From assembly GCF_013410955.1 (NCBI RefSeq), contig NZ_JACCCG010000004.1:1-64000 (forward strand): DNA of 64,000 bases. Reading direction: 5' to 3'. The first letter of the stretch is position 1. Each line of letters starts with the position of its first letter. Below the pieces are notes generated by a model. It was not told the DNA's origin. It was given only the letters and a program-made list of their open reading frames with translations, and searched no databases. The stretch is from Microbacterium sp. AK009 (GTDB taxonomy: Bacteria; Actinomycetota; Actinomycetes; Actinomycetales; Microbacteriaceae). A program made the translations under genes and the position numbers. This document shows, piece by piece, positions 25,541-33,253 of the stretch.

Positions 25541-26314
25541 TCAGGCCTCGCTCATGGCCAGCTTCTCCTGCTGGCCCTTCGCCGCGTAGTAGGCGGCGCG
25601 GGCGGCGTCGCGACGTGCCTGCTCGACCTGGCCGGCCTCGAGCACGTCCTGGGCGACCTCGACGTTCTCCGCGTGGGGGACGCCGTTGTACTTCTCGATG
25701 TAGGCGTCGAGCTCCGGGCCCGACTCCCACGACGTGATGAGGCAGTAGCGCGGCTCGCTGCCGAGGTGCGTGGCGGCATGCCACAGGCGCTGCGTGTCGA
25801 TGATCAGCTGCGCGCCGGCCGGCAGTGCGATGCGCACCTCGCCCTGGGGGTCGGTGCGGTTCTCACGGAGGACGAAGAAGCTGTCCTTGTCGTCGGTGAG
25901 GTTGAAGAACCCGCGAACGACCCAGCCGGTGCCGTCGGGGTTCAGGCGGTTGTTGTCGTCCTGGTGCAGGTTGTAGAGGCAGTCGGCGTAGGAGTTCGGC
26001 TGCAGCTCGATGATGCGGCACCGACCCACGTTCGCACCCGGCTCGAGGGCCCGCTCGGTCAGGGTCGGCGCGATCGCCGTCTGGGAGTCGATCCAGACGC
26101 CGTCCTTGTCGGTGCGCGGCGGCTTGTGGTTCCAGAAGCCGTTGCATTCGATCTCGCCCTTCGCCGACGCGAGCGGCGCGAAGCGGGTGTCGCCGGATGA
26201 CTTCCAGTCGACGTACTCGAGGTCGAGCCACTCCCTGGGGTCGATCTCCTTGCCGTAGCTGTCCAGCACCACGTAGCCGGTCTCTTCGAGAGCGGCTGAC
26301 TTGATGTAACCCAT
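25541..26314 (-). CDS. putative Fe(II)/2-oxoglutarate-dependent oxygenase-like protein, 257 aa
   Basis: I infer an Fe(II)/2-oxoglutarate oxygenase fold. A metal triad is visible as H117-x-D119 (NLHQDDNN) and H179 (RLWHAATH), about 60 residues apart. R189 (EPRYCLITSW) is placed as the 2-oxoglutarate-binding Arg. Between them are strand-like segments GWVVRGFFNLT and ALPAGAQLIIDTQ typical of a double-stranded beta helix. The last 45 residues form a charged, Ala-rich helix. The substrate is unknown. AAAGGG precedes the ATG. Upstream lies a DtxR/IdeR-like iron-box sequence, so expression may rise when iron is scarce. The gene is monocistronic, with its own terminator, and is divergent from the DUF262 gene. 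Confidence 0.6.
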   Translation of the reverse strand: MGYIKSAALEETGYVVLDSYGKEIDPREWLDLEYVDWKSSGDTRFAPLASAKGEIECNGFWNHKPPRTDKDGVWIDSQTAIAPTLTERALEPGANVGRCRIIELQPNSYADCLYNLHQDDNNRLNPDGTGWVVRGFFNLTDDKDSFFVLRENRTDPQGEVRIALPAGAQLIIDTQRLWHAATHLGSEPRYCLITSWESGPELDAYIEKYNGVPHAENVEVAQDVLEAGQVEQARRDAARAAYYAAKGQQEKLAMSEA

Positions 26315-26360
26315 AGCGTTATGCCCTTTCGTAGGTGGCCAGCACGTTTCAACAGGCCAA

Positions 26361-26379
26361 CTAAGGCAAGCCTACCTCC
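26361..26379. promoter_or_regulatory. putative DtxR/IdeR iron box
   Basis: The sequence TAAGGCAAGCCTACCT contains the palindromic core AGGC-AA-GCCT (26364-26373). It resembles the actinobacterial iron-regulator consensus, whose half-site is TTAGG..AGCCTAA, with one base missing on the right arm. It sits 50-65 bp upstream of the oxygenase-like gene and 88 bp before the DUF262 gene. Confidence 0.5.
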
Positions 26380-26466
26380 GGCACGCGCGGGAGCCCGGGG
26401 AGCCGGGAGCGGTTCATTAGACTCGACGCGGCCTGTCTCCAGCATCCCGAGGAGGGAACCGACCCG

Positions 26467-28485
26467 ATGGTCACCGCCACGAATGTCGATGCCACCGCCG
26501 TCAACACCCTGCGGTGGCTCGCCTCCGGCGACCGCACGATCGTCGTCCCCGTCTACCAGCGCCAGTACCGGTGGGACATCGGGAACTGCGAGCAGCTTCT
26601 CGCCGACATCCGCGCCGTGGCCGACCTCGATGACCGTCACATGCACTTCATCGGCTCCGTTCTCTCGGCGGTCTCGGACGATGAGCTCGTGCTCATCGAC
26701 GGCCAGCAGCGCATCACCACGCTGATGCTTCTGGTGGCGGCCCTTCATCACGCCGTCGGCGATGCCGATCCGGCACTCTCCGCCGACCTGCAGGCCGTCC
26801 TCCTCCGCCAGGGCGAGCCGGGCGCGGGGCCTCGGACCACGCTGCGGCCCCACCGGGCATGGGCCGATGTCTTCCGCTCGGTGATCCTCGGGAACGACGC
26901 CGACCTCGCCGTGCGCGAGTCGCGTTTCGCCGACAACTACGCCTTCTTCCGCAGCCAGGTGTCGGCCGAGGAAGTGCCGCGCATCTGGCGGGGCCTGCAG
27001 AAGCTCGAACACGTCGCCATCAGCCTCGGCGCAGGTGCCAACGCACAGCAGATCTTCGAGAGCCTGAACTCCACAGGCGAGCCGCTGCGCGAACACGAGC
27101 TCATCCACAATTACGTGCTCATGGGCCTGTCTCACGCCGAGCAGGTGCGCATCGAGGAGGAGTACTGGCTGCCCATCGAGCAGGCGACCGGGGAGAGCAT
27201 CGCTGCGTTCTGGGAGCAGTACCTCGTCATGCGGACGGGCCGCGAAACCGAGGATGCCGCGGGCCGGGGCGTCTACGACGTCTTCCGTCACCAGTTCCCC
27301 CGTCTCGAACCCGGTGCGCTGGATGCGCACGCGTCGGAGTGGCGGGAGTACGCCGAGATCCACCGCATCCTCCGCGAACCCGGGCGCGAAACCGACGAGG
27401 AGGTTGCACGGCGGCTGACCGGTGTCGGTGTCTTCGGAGCCGTCGCCTTCCCGCTCGTGATGCGGTCGTATCGGCGATTCCGCGGCGGCGATCTGTCCCG
27501 AGGCGCGCTCCTCAGCCTGCTGGAGCAGGTGGAGTCGCTGCTGCTGCGGCGCACGATCGTGGGGATCGGCACCGAACGCATCGTCGCCCGCCTGTGCCGC
27601 GCCGAGCACGAGGGCGCAGAGGCGCTCAGCAGGGCCCTGGCCCGCATCACCCCGAGCGATGAGCGGGTGTCTGTGGCGCTGAAGTACTCCGATCTCCCCC
27701 ACCCGGCATACGTCCTCACCCGGCTGTTCGACGTCGATTCACGCGCAGACTGGGACATCGATCACATCGTGCCGCTCGCACCGGGCGAGACATGGAGCGG
27801 CGACGGTGTGCGCACCTGGGCGGAGTACTCCGAAGACGAGCAGAACAGCCACCGCGCCCTCGCGCGCACCCTGGGGAATCTGGCGCTGATCGAGGAGGAA
27901 CAGGGGATGCAGGTCTTCGATGCCTCGTTCCCGGACAAGCGCACCGTGTACTCCCGCTCGGCCGTCGACGCGACCGCGGCGCTGGCCGCTCACGAGCGGT
28001 GGAGCACGAGGGAGATCTCGGCCCGCTCCGCCGCGCTGACCGCACAGTTCGCGCGCGTCTGGCCCCGCGCCGAGATCAGCGGCATTGATGACGACGGTCT
28101 GACACCGGTGCTGGACGCCGTGCGCCGACGTGGCTGGCCGCGAGGCTGGGAACGCGAGTGGGACTACGTGGAGTACCGCGGCGAGCACTGGGAGGTCAAG
28201 GACATCCGCTACCTCTTCCATCGCGTCTTCGCACGACTGTGGGCCGATGCGCGTGACGCCGTCGTCGCGTACAGCGCGCGCCGGGGTGGGCCGGTCTACC
28301 CCGAGAGAGCGTGGACCGGTCAGTGGGACGCCCTCGACGCCGACCACCACCTCTACCTCGGGTGGGACTCCAGCTACATGCTCAGCGCCGTCCAGGGCGT
28401 TCTCGCCGAGGCGGGGATCGCGGAAGAGGTCTTCGTGAAGTACTCCTACATCGGCGCGGTGATGTCCACCGGCGTGCGGCGCTGA
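26467..28485 (+). CDS. DUF262/DUF1524 protein, solitary GmrSD-like type IV restriction candidate
   Basis: The N-terminal DUF262 region (residues about 15-200) shows VPVYQRQYRWDI and the nucleotide-binding IDGQQRITTLMLL. The DUF1524 region (about 400-500) has the His-Me motif DIDHIVPL, then LGNLALIEEE and FPDKRTVYSRS. This pairing defines GmrSD-type restriction enzymes, which cleave modified phage DNA with NTP hydrolysis, and BrxU-like proteins. A further 150 residues contain many Trp and Tyr and may be a target-recognition part. At the third catalytic position of the His-Me motif, where Asn is usual, I read Gly, so nuclease activity is not certain. The gene is single, with no other defence gene beside it. 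It ends just before tRNA-Met. Confidence 0.82.
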   Translation: MVTATNVDATAVNTLRWLASGDRTIVVPVYQRQYRWDIGNCEQLLADIRAVADLDDRHMHFIGSVLSAVSDDELVLIDGQQRITTLMLLVAALHHAVGDADPALSADLQAVLLRQGEPGAGPRTTLRPHRAWADVFRSVILGNDADLAVRESRFADNYAFFRSQVSAEEVPRIWRGLQKLEHVAISLGAGANAQQIFESLNSTGEPLREHELIHNYVLMGLSHAEQVRIEEEYWLPIEQATGESIAAFWEQYLVMRTGRETEDAAGRGVYDVFRHQFPRLEPGALDAHASEWREYAEIHRILREPGRETDEEVARRLTGVGVFGAVAFPLVMRSYRRFRGGDLSRGALLSLLEQVESLLLRRTIVGIGTERIVARLCRAEHEGAEALSRALARITPSDERVSVALKYSDLPHPAYVLTRLFDVDSRADWDIDHIVPLAPGETWSGDGVRTWAEYSEDEQNSHRALARTLGNLALIEEEQGMQVFDASFPDKRTVYSRSAVDATAALAAHERWSTREISARSAALTAQFARVWPRAEISGIDDDGLTPVLDAVRRRGWPRGWEREWDYVEYRGEHWEVKDIRYLFHRVFARLWADARDAVVAYSARRGGPVYPERAWTGQWDALDADHHLYLGWDSSYMLSAVQGVLAEAGIAEEVFVKYSYIGAVMSTGVRR

Positions 28486-28520
28486 GGAGCAGGGTTTCGG
28501 GCCGCTAGGCTCGGATACGA

Positions 28521-28597
28521 GGGGCGGTGGCCAAGCTGGTCAAGGCAGCGGGCTCATAACCCGACGATCGTGGGTTCAAGTCCCACCCGCCCTACCA
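28521..28597 (+). tRNA. tRNA-Met (anticodon CAT)
   Basis: A full cloverleaf is drawn. The acceptor is GGGGCGG/CCGCCCT, with a G-U first pair, the anticodon loop is CTCATAA on a CGGG/CCCG stem, and the T arm is GTGGG TTCAAGT CCCAC. CCA is encoded. The three G-C pairs next to the anticodon and the weak first pair resemble an initiator. A CAT anticodon also occurs in elongator Met and in Ile2 tRNAs, so the isotype is left open. Confidence 0.93.
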
Positions 28598-28613
28598 ACG
28601 GCGCCGATGAGAA

Positions 28614-29693
28614 TCAGCGGCGCGGATCGTCGCGGTCGCGCACGGGCGGATCAGGCCAGACCTTCGCGACGGCCTCGGTGACTCGGATCGATCCGGTGGT
28701 GGGGCCCGCCATGGTGCCGTCGCCGTCCGAACCCCGCTGGATGGGGATCTCTTTGCTGTCACTGACGATCTGCGGGTGGTAGCGGGCCAGTTGGAACACG
28801 CCCCACACCGCGATGACGCCCGCGATGAGGAAACCGATGTTGGCCCAGAGCGGCGCTGTCGCAGCTTCGCCGAGGACGATCAGGCCGATGAGGATCGCCA
28901 CGATGGGGTCGATCACGGTGAGGCCTGCGATCACGAGATCGGGCGGTCCGGACGAGTAAGCGGTCTGAACGAAGTAGGCGCCGATTCCCGTTCCGATCAG
29001 CAGCGCGATGAGGCAGAGAAGCGTGAGCCACTCGAAGTTCTGGTTCTGGATCCGCACGATGATGACCTTCGCCAGCGTCGCGACGAATCCGTAGATCACG
29101 CCGGCGGCCATGATGTAGAACAGTGCGCCCATGCGCTTGCGCAGCCAGACCCACAGGCCCGCGAAGGCGACCGTGACGGCGGCGAGGATGAGCAGGATCG
29201 TGATGAGCTGCCCGTCGGAGATGGGCGACTCGGTGGCGAAGAGCGCCGCGATCGTGACGAAGATGAAGATGCCGCCGACACACGCCCCGATGGCGATGAG
29301 CGAACGCCTGGTGGGCTTGTGCCCGCTGATCCGGGCGTTCAGCAGGGTGGTGATCACCAGAGCGATCGCACCGAGCGGCTGGACGACGATGAGCGGGGCG
29401 AAGGAGAGGGCTGCGAGTTGGCAGACGATCGCCAGCCCCAGCATCATCGTGCCGATCACCCATGACGGCCGCGACAGCAGACGAACCAGCTGACCCCCGC
29501 TGAGCCCGCCCGCCCCTCCGGCCCCGCTCATCTCCTCGACCTTGGCGACACCCCGGTGCTGGTACTGCGCACCGAAGGACATGAAGATCGCGCCGAGCAG
29601 CGCCAGGGGGATGCCGATCAGCAGCCCGGGATTCTGGAACACGCCGACGAGGACCTCGCCGACATCCTCCAGTTGTACGTCTGCGCTCAGCAC
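28614..29693 (-). CDS. DMT-superfamily (NIPA-like) membrane transporter, 359 aa
   Basis: This integral membrane protein has about nine to ten hydrophobic helices arranged as two repeats. The segment IVVQPLGAIALVITTLLNA and the later VIDPIVAILIGLIVLGE match the drug/metabolite superfamily group that includes NIPA magnesium transporters. A hydrophilic tail of about 50 residues follows the last helix. The GTG at 29693 is chosen since GAGG lies close upstream and the preceding residues are not membrane-like. The substrate is not known. It is divergent from def. Confidence 0.82.
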   Translation of the reverse strand: MLSADVQLEDVGEVLVGVFQNPGLLIGIPLALLGAIFMSFGAQYQHRGVAKVEEMSGAGGAGGLSGGQLVRLLSRPSWVIGTMMLGLAIVCQLAALSFAPLIVVQPLGAIALVITTLLNARISGHKPTRRSLIAIGACVGGIFIFVTIAALFATESPISDGQLITILLILAAVTVAFAGLWVWLRKRMGALFYIMAAGVIYGFVATLAKVIIVRIQNQNFEWLTLLCLIALLIGTGIGAYFVQTAYSSGPPDLVIAGLTVIDPIVAILIGLIVLGEAATAPLWANIGFLIAGVIAVWGVFQLARYHPQIVSDSKEIPIQRGSDGDGTMAGPTTGSIRVTEAVAKVWPDPPVRDRDDPRR

Positions 29694-29735
29694 CCCTCGA
29701 CCATACCCGTCGTGTCGCGTCGATAGGCTCGAGAC

Positions 29736-30302
29736 ATGGCCGTTCGACCTATTCGCATCATGGGAGACCCGGTGCTCCACGCCCCCGCCGCCCCCGTGGA
29801 GGAGATCACCGACGAGATCCGGTCACTCGTCACCGACATGTTCGAGACGATGGATGCGGCCCCCGGAGTGGGTCTTGCGGCCCCCCAGGTGGGGGTGCCG
29901 CTGCGGATCTTCACCTACTCCTACGAGGACGACGAGCGGCTCCCCTGGCGCGGGGTGATCATCAACCCCGACCTGTGGATGCTGCCGACGGTGCCCGGAG
30001 AGCCCGACCCCGACGAGGAGTCGGAGGGGTGCCTGTCCTTTCCCGGGGAACGATTCCCGCTTCGCCGTTCGGATCGGGTTCGGGTGACGGGGCACGACCT
30101 GGAGGGTCAGCCCGTCTCGCTGGATGTGGACGGGTGGCGCGCCCGCATCCTGCAGCACGAGTTCGACCATCTCGACGGCGTCCTCTACATCGACAGGCTT
30201 GACGACGGGGCGTGGAAGACCGTCCAGAAGATCGCGCGTAAGCGCGGCTGGGGTCGTCCCGGCTCGGCGTGGCTGCCGGGCGTCGATGATCTCGACGCCT
30301 GA
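29736..30302 (+). CDS. def: peptide deformylase
   Basis: Def removes the formyl group from the N-terminal methionine of new proteins. All three motifs are intact: GVGLAAPQVG, EGCLSFPG with the metal-binding Cys, and QHEFDHLDG with the metal-binding His pair and the catalytic Glu. At 188 residues it is of normal actinobacterial length, with a C-terminal extension. The ATG at 29736 gives the standard start MAVRPIRIMGDPVLH. Confidence 0.95.
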   Translation: MAVRPIRIMGDPVLHAPAAPVEEITDEIRSLVTDMFETMDAAPGVGLAAPQVGVPLRIFTYSYEDDERLPWRGVIINPDLWMLPTVPGEPDPDEESEGCLSFPGERFPLRRSDRVRVTGHDLEGQPVSLDVDGWRARILQHEFDHLDGVLYIDRLDDGAWKTVQKIARKRGWGRPGSAWLPGVDDLDA

Positions 30303-30555
30303 AACCCGCGCCGGTCCGCCGGGAGGCGCCTCCGCTCCTATCGCTGCGACCCGTCAGAAAATGTCGTCCGTCACCTTTCCGAGCAGCATCCCTCGACGGC
30401 TCGCGGCCGGTGACGGGCGCGGCTGGGGCCTGTCCGGCTCGGCGTGCATGTCCTGGCTCGAGGCGGTCCTCGGTGCCCGCGGGGCCATTCCGCCTCGGCA
30501 GCGGCAGGAGTACCGTCGCGCGTGAAGCGAAACAGAGAAGGAAGGTGAGGGCACC

Positions 30556-30933
30556 ATGTTCGAAGACGCGCATGGCGTCGCTGTGATCGCCGCGTCAGAT
30601 CTGGGTCGCGCGCGTGGGTTCTATGAGGGCGTGCTCGGTCTAACCCCGGCGACGGAACCGTCGGAGGAGGAGGTGTTCTACCGGCTCGGGCAGACGCAGG
30701 TGCTCCTGTATCGCACGGGCTTCGCGGGTACCGCAAAGAACACCGTCTTCGCCATCGAGACGCCGCACCTGGACAGGGACATGGCTGCGCTGCGCGAGCG
30801 CGGGGTGAGGTTCGAGGAGTACGACTTCCCCGGACTCCGCACGGTCGACGGCGTGGCCGATCTAGCGACGGAGAGGGCCGCGTGGTTCACGGACACGGAG
30901 GGGAACATCCTGGCGCTCAGCGAAAGGAAGTGA
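30556..30933 (+). CDS. VOC-family (glyoxalase/bleomycin-resistance) protein, 125 aa
   Basis: The two beta-alpha-beta-beta-beta units of the vicinal-oxygen-chelate fold are seen. The first begins GVAVIAASDLGRARGFYEGVLGLTP and the second runs through FAIETPHLDRDMAALRERGV to WFTDTEGNILAL. The final Glu-Gly-Asn segment is usual in the family. A single-domain protein of this size is a generic small-molecule enzyme or binding protein; the substrate is unknown. GAAGG precedes the ATG. A terminator follows closely. Confidence 0.88.
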   Translation: MFEDAHGVAVIAASDLGRARGFYEGVLGLTPATEPSEEEVFYRLGQTQVLLYRTGFAGTAKNTVFAIETPHLDRDMAALRERGVRFEEYDFPGLRTVDGVADLATERAAWFTDTEGNILALSERK

Positions 30934-30952
30934 GGCCGACCCCGCGAAGAAG

Positions 30953-30984
30953 AAACGGCCCGGGGGTGGAGCCCCGGGCCGTTT
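30953..30984. terminator. intrinsic terminator after the VOC gene
   Basis: The perfect 13-bp stem AAACGGCCCGGGG/CCCCGGGCCGTTT with a 6-nt loop ends in TTT and lies 20 bp after the VOC stop codon. Confidence 0.9.
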
Positions 30985-31017
30985 GTGCCATCGCCTCGTC
31001 CTGCGACGTCCCGCGAC

Positions 31018-31048
31018 AGGGGCCCCGGAGCCGCGCTCCGAGGCCCCT
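31018..31048. terminator. intrinsic terminator for the small membrane protein gene
   Basis: AGGGGCC/GGCCCCT with an inner CGGAG/CTCCG stem forms a hairpin 16 bp past the stop of the minus-strand gene at 31064-31258. Confidence 0.8.
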
Positions 31049-31063
31049 TGTGCCGTCCAAAGG

Positions 31064-31258
31064 CTATTTGCTGGCCGTCACACGCTTCTTGATGCTCATG
31101 TACCAAGCGGCAAGTAGGCCGGCAATCAGGATCTGTGCGAAGAAGACGCCGACGTACTGGCCGGTGAGATTTGCCACGAGCAGGCCGAGGCCGATGCTCA
31201 GAATGGCGACCACGATGACGGTCACATAGTACGCGCGAAACGGGTCTCCCTGACGCAT
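31064..31258 (-). CDS. small two-TM membrane protein, 64 aa
   Basis: Two hydrophobic helices (residues about 11-31 and 36-54) are joined by a short loop, with a positively charged tail KKRVTASK. No family is recognised. AGGAG lies 6 nt before the ATG at 31258, and the gene begins 14 bp after the stop of the secreted-protein gene at 31273, so the two are one unit closed by the hairpin at 31018-31048. The pairing of an exported protein with a tiny membrane protein is what one sees for secreted-toxin and immunity pairs, but that role is only a hypothesis here. Confidence 0.8.
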   Translation of the reverse strand: MRQGDPFRAYYVTVIVVAILSIGLGLLVANLTGQYVGVFFAQILIAGLLAAWYMSIKKRVTASK

Positions 31259-31272
31259 GGGGTCTCCTCTCG

Positions 31273-32229
31273 TTAGGTGCAGTCTGCACCGTTGTGGACG
31301 AAGGGGTTCCAACCGAACACGGTAGTTCCGGGAACTCCCCAGAACGATAGGCCGACGCACTGACCATTGTCACTGGCGTAAACCGCGGTGGCCCCGATTG
31401 CCGCGGATGCGATGGAGCAAGCAGCGATCCCGACCGGTCCGCCCAGACCGCACGCAGCAGTCGCTCCGCCCAATGCCACGATCCCGGCGCTGGCAATGGT
31501 GTCAGTCTCATGTCGGTTGAACAGCAGCGAGGTCCAGCCCAGGCCCTGGTCCAGGCGCGGATCCGCGAGGATCGGGTACGCGAAGTCGCCTGAGGTGTGG
31601 TCGACAATCTGCACCAGCGAGTTGCCATCCAGTTCGTACCGCGTGGGCACCGATGTGCCTTCCGCGTCGACGGCCCACGGAGATGCCGCATGCAGCAGCA
31701 CATCGCCATCGGGGCCGATAACCATAGCCGACCCGTCGTCAGCCACAGCGACTGTGGCGTCGTCGGCGCCCGCCGTTATGTCGTACGAGAACGACACTGG
31801 AGCGTCTGGCGACGACAGCGTCGTCAGTAGCTGAACCCCCGTCTCTGTCGGAATAGCGGTGTTGGCGACGGCGGATGTGGAGGGGTATGTGATCGCACCA
31901 GAGTCGAGCACGACTGCCTCGTCCGCTGCCTGGACTTCGGGCAGCTTGACGGAGACCGTGGCGCCGTCCAGACCCAGCTCGACAGCTTCCAGGGCGTTGC
32001 GGGGCACGGAGACGGTGACAGACCCGTGGGTGACGGCGGCGTCCTCTGCAGTCGCCGTTGCCGGGGCCGGTGTCGCTACTTTCGACCCTGCAGGGCCGGA
32101 GAGCGCCTCTACGACTGCCCTCGCGGAGGACTCCCCCACGGCTTCATCGGCCGTTGCGGGAAGTGCCGCAGTGAATGACGCGGCTGGAATAGTGATCGCT
32201 GCCGCGACTGCTGCGGAGCAATGGACCAA
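31273..32229 (-). CDS. secreted protein, start probably disrupted by a 1-nt deletion
   Basis: This exported protein of unknown function has a hydrophobic signal region AAVAAAITIPAASFTAALPA with a cleavage site near ATA-DEA. A low-complexity Ala/Thr-rich stretch, a beta-rich middle domain and a C-terminal 90-residue Gly/Ala-rich hydrophobic domain follow. The last carries paired Cys (ACGLGG, AACSIAS, GQCVG, ADCT) after the segment DPRLDQGLGWTSLLFNRHET. In this frame only a TTG (32229) can start it, without a basic N-region. An ATG with a strong GAGAGGAAG site at 32262-32264 is one base out of frame. Adding one G there would give a normal signal peptide starting MAKAKHESRSSN. It is followed by the two-TM gene. 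Confidence 0.7.
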   Translation of the reverse strand: MVHCSAAVAAAITIPAASFTAALPATADEAVGESSARAVVEALSGPAGSKVATPAPATATAEDAAVTHGSVTVSVPRNALEAVELGLDGATVSVKLPEVQAADEAVVLDSGAITYPSTSAVANTAIPTETGVQLLTTLSSPDAPVSFSYDITAGADDATVAVADDGSAMVIGPDGDVLLHAASPWAVDAEGTSVPTRYELDGNSLVQIVDHTSGDFAYPILADPRLDQGLGWTSLLFNRHETDTIASAGIVALGGATAACGLGGPVGIAACSIASAAIGATAVYASDNGQCVGLSFWGVPGTTVFGWNPFVHNGADCT

Positions 32230-32264
32230 GTTCGACGACCTGCTTTCGTGCTTGGCTTTCGCAT

Positions 32265-32562
32265 GATCTTCCTCTCGTTCGTCGTCGGACGGGAAACACT
32301 TACCCTTCTCGCAAAGGACACCGATCTCGATCGATTTCAGACGATTTGCAGGCGACTCTCATGTCGGCCTCATCTTTTGTCCCCCATGAGGGGGACGAAT
32401 GGGCAGCCGGTGCTCCGGATCTGGCTTTTGGTCATCGCGATAGGCCGACCGGAGGCGAGATACGGACCGCCTGTTAGATCGCAGTGGCGAGGCTCACCAC
32501 GCCGAGCCCTCATATCGTGAGCATCTCCGGTCTGCCCGCCGTGGCCTTAGCCGCGAGGCGGA
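32265..32562. other. intergenic region upstream of the secreted-protein gene
   Basis: No gene is supported. It holds the ribosome-binding site GAGAGGAAG (about 32268-32276, minus strand) of the secreted-protein gene and presumably its promoter. The plus-strand open frames here are shadows. Confidence 0.5.
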
Positions 32563-32972
32563 TCAACGCCGAGCGTCACCGTCGACAAGGGAGCGCAGAT
32601 GGCGACCGATGCTCGCTCGGAGGTCATCGTGCTGATCGCCGAGCGCCGTGTCGGGGTCCTATTTTTGCCCAGGTCGTACAGCCACACCGGGCGCCAGACC
32701 AGCTCCCGCGGCTCCCACTCATAGCGAGGCCAGATGTGCGCATGAACGAAGGCGTCCGCGTTGCCGAGGACGTCGATGCTCACCCGTCGTAAAAAGGGAT
32801 CGAGCTCGCGGCACGCGTCCTCGACGGCGGTGGCCAGCAGGTCGACGTCCGCGAGGAACTGGACGCGGTCTTCCGAGGCATTTCCGCCAGCGCGGTCGTC
32901 GCGCCAATCCATGCAGCTGCCGCTATCTGACTGCTCCGAGTCGTCGCGAGGTGGCTGAATGCGTGGATGCAT
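32563..32972 (-). pseudogene. broken HIT-family hydrolase gene
   Basis: The minus strand encodes recognisable C-terminal HIT-family sequence: FLADVDLLATAVEDACRELD, RRVSIDVLGNADAFVHAHIW (the HIT histidines), and PRYEWEPRELVWRPVWLYDL. About 70 N-terminal residues expected before it are missing; a short DWRDDRAGG-like remnant is fused directly to it, which suggests an internal deletion. At the GGGG run (32653-32656, plus strand) the frame shifts. In the next frame the expected end TALGDQHDDLRASIGRHLRS continues to a stop at 32563-32565. One extra base in that run would restore it. An intact small HIT gene exists at 47800-48147. Confidence 0.8.
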
Positions 32973-33034
32973 CAGGAGACGGTCTCGGCCAGGAGACGCG
33001 GAACGAGTGGGGCTGGACTGTCTGCCCCACGAAG

Positions 33035-33067
33035 AGCCCCCGGAAGTTCGCTGAAATTCCGGGGGCT
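33035..33067. terminator. intrinsic terminator of tRNA-Asn
   Basis: The perfect 11-bp stem AGCCCCCGGAA/TTCCGGGGGCT with an 11-nt loop begins 13 bp beyond the 3' end of the minus-strand tRNA. Confidence 0.85.
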
Positions 33068-33079
33068 TGGGGTTTTGCG

Positions 33080-33152
33080 CTCCCCCACTTGGACTCGAAC
33101 CAAGAACCTATCGGTTAACAGCCGATTGCTCTGCCAATTGAGCTATGGAGGA
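33080..33152 (-). tRNA. tRNA-Asn (anticodon GTT)
   Basis: On the minus strand the acceptor is TCCTCCA/TGGGGGA, the anticodon arm ATCGG CTGTTAA CCGAT, and the T arm CTTGG TTCGAGT CCAAG. The anticodon GTT reads asparagine codons. The discriminator is G and CCA is not encoded. Confidence 0.97.
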
Positions 33153-33211
33153 ATGTGCCCTCGCCGCGGCGCGGGCAACCCGACCATGCTAGCAAACGCT
33201 GAGGGGTGCCT

Positions 33212-33247
33212 GTGACACCGACCAGCAGAGTGACACCGACCAGCAGA
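33212..33247. repeat. 18-bp exact tandem duplication
   Basis: GTGACACCGACCAGCAGA occurs twice head to tail (33212-33229, 33230-33247). It lies just beyond the 3' end of the ABC ATPase gene and outside coding sequence, so it is probably a recent slippage duplication. Confidence 0.85.
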
Positions 33248-33253
33248 AGCACA

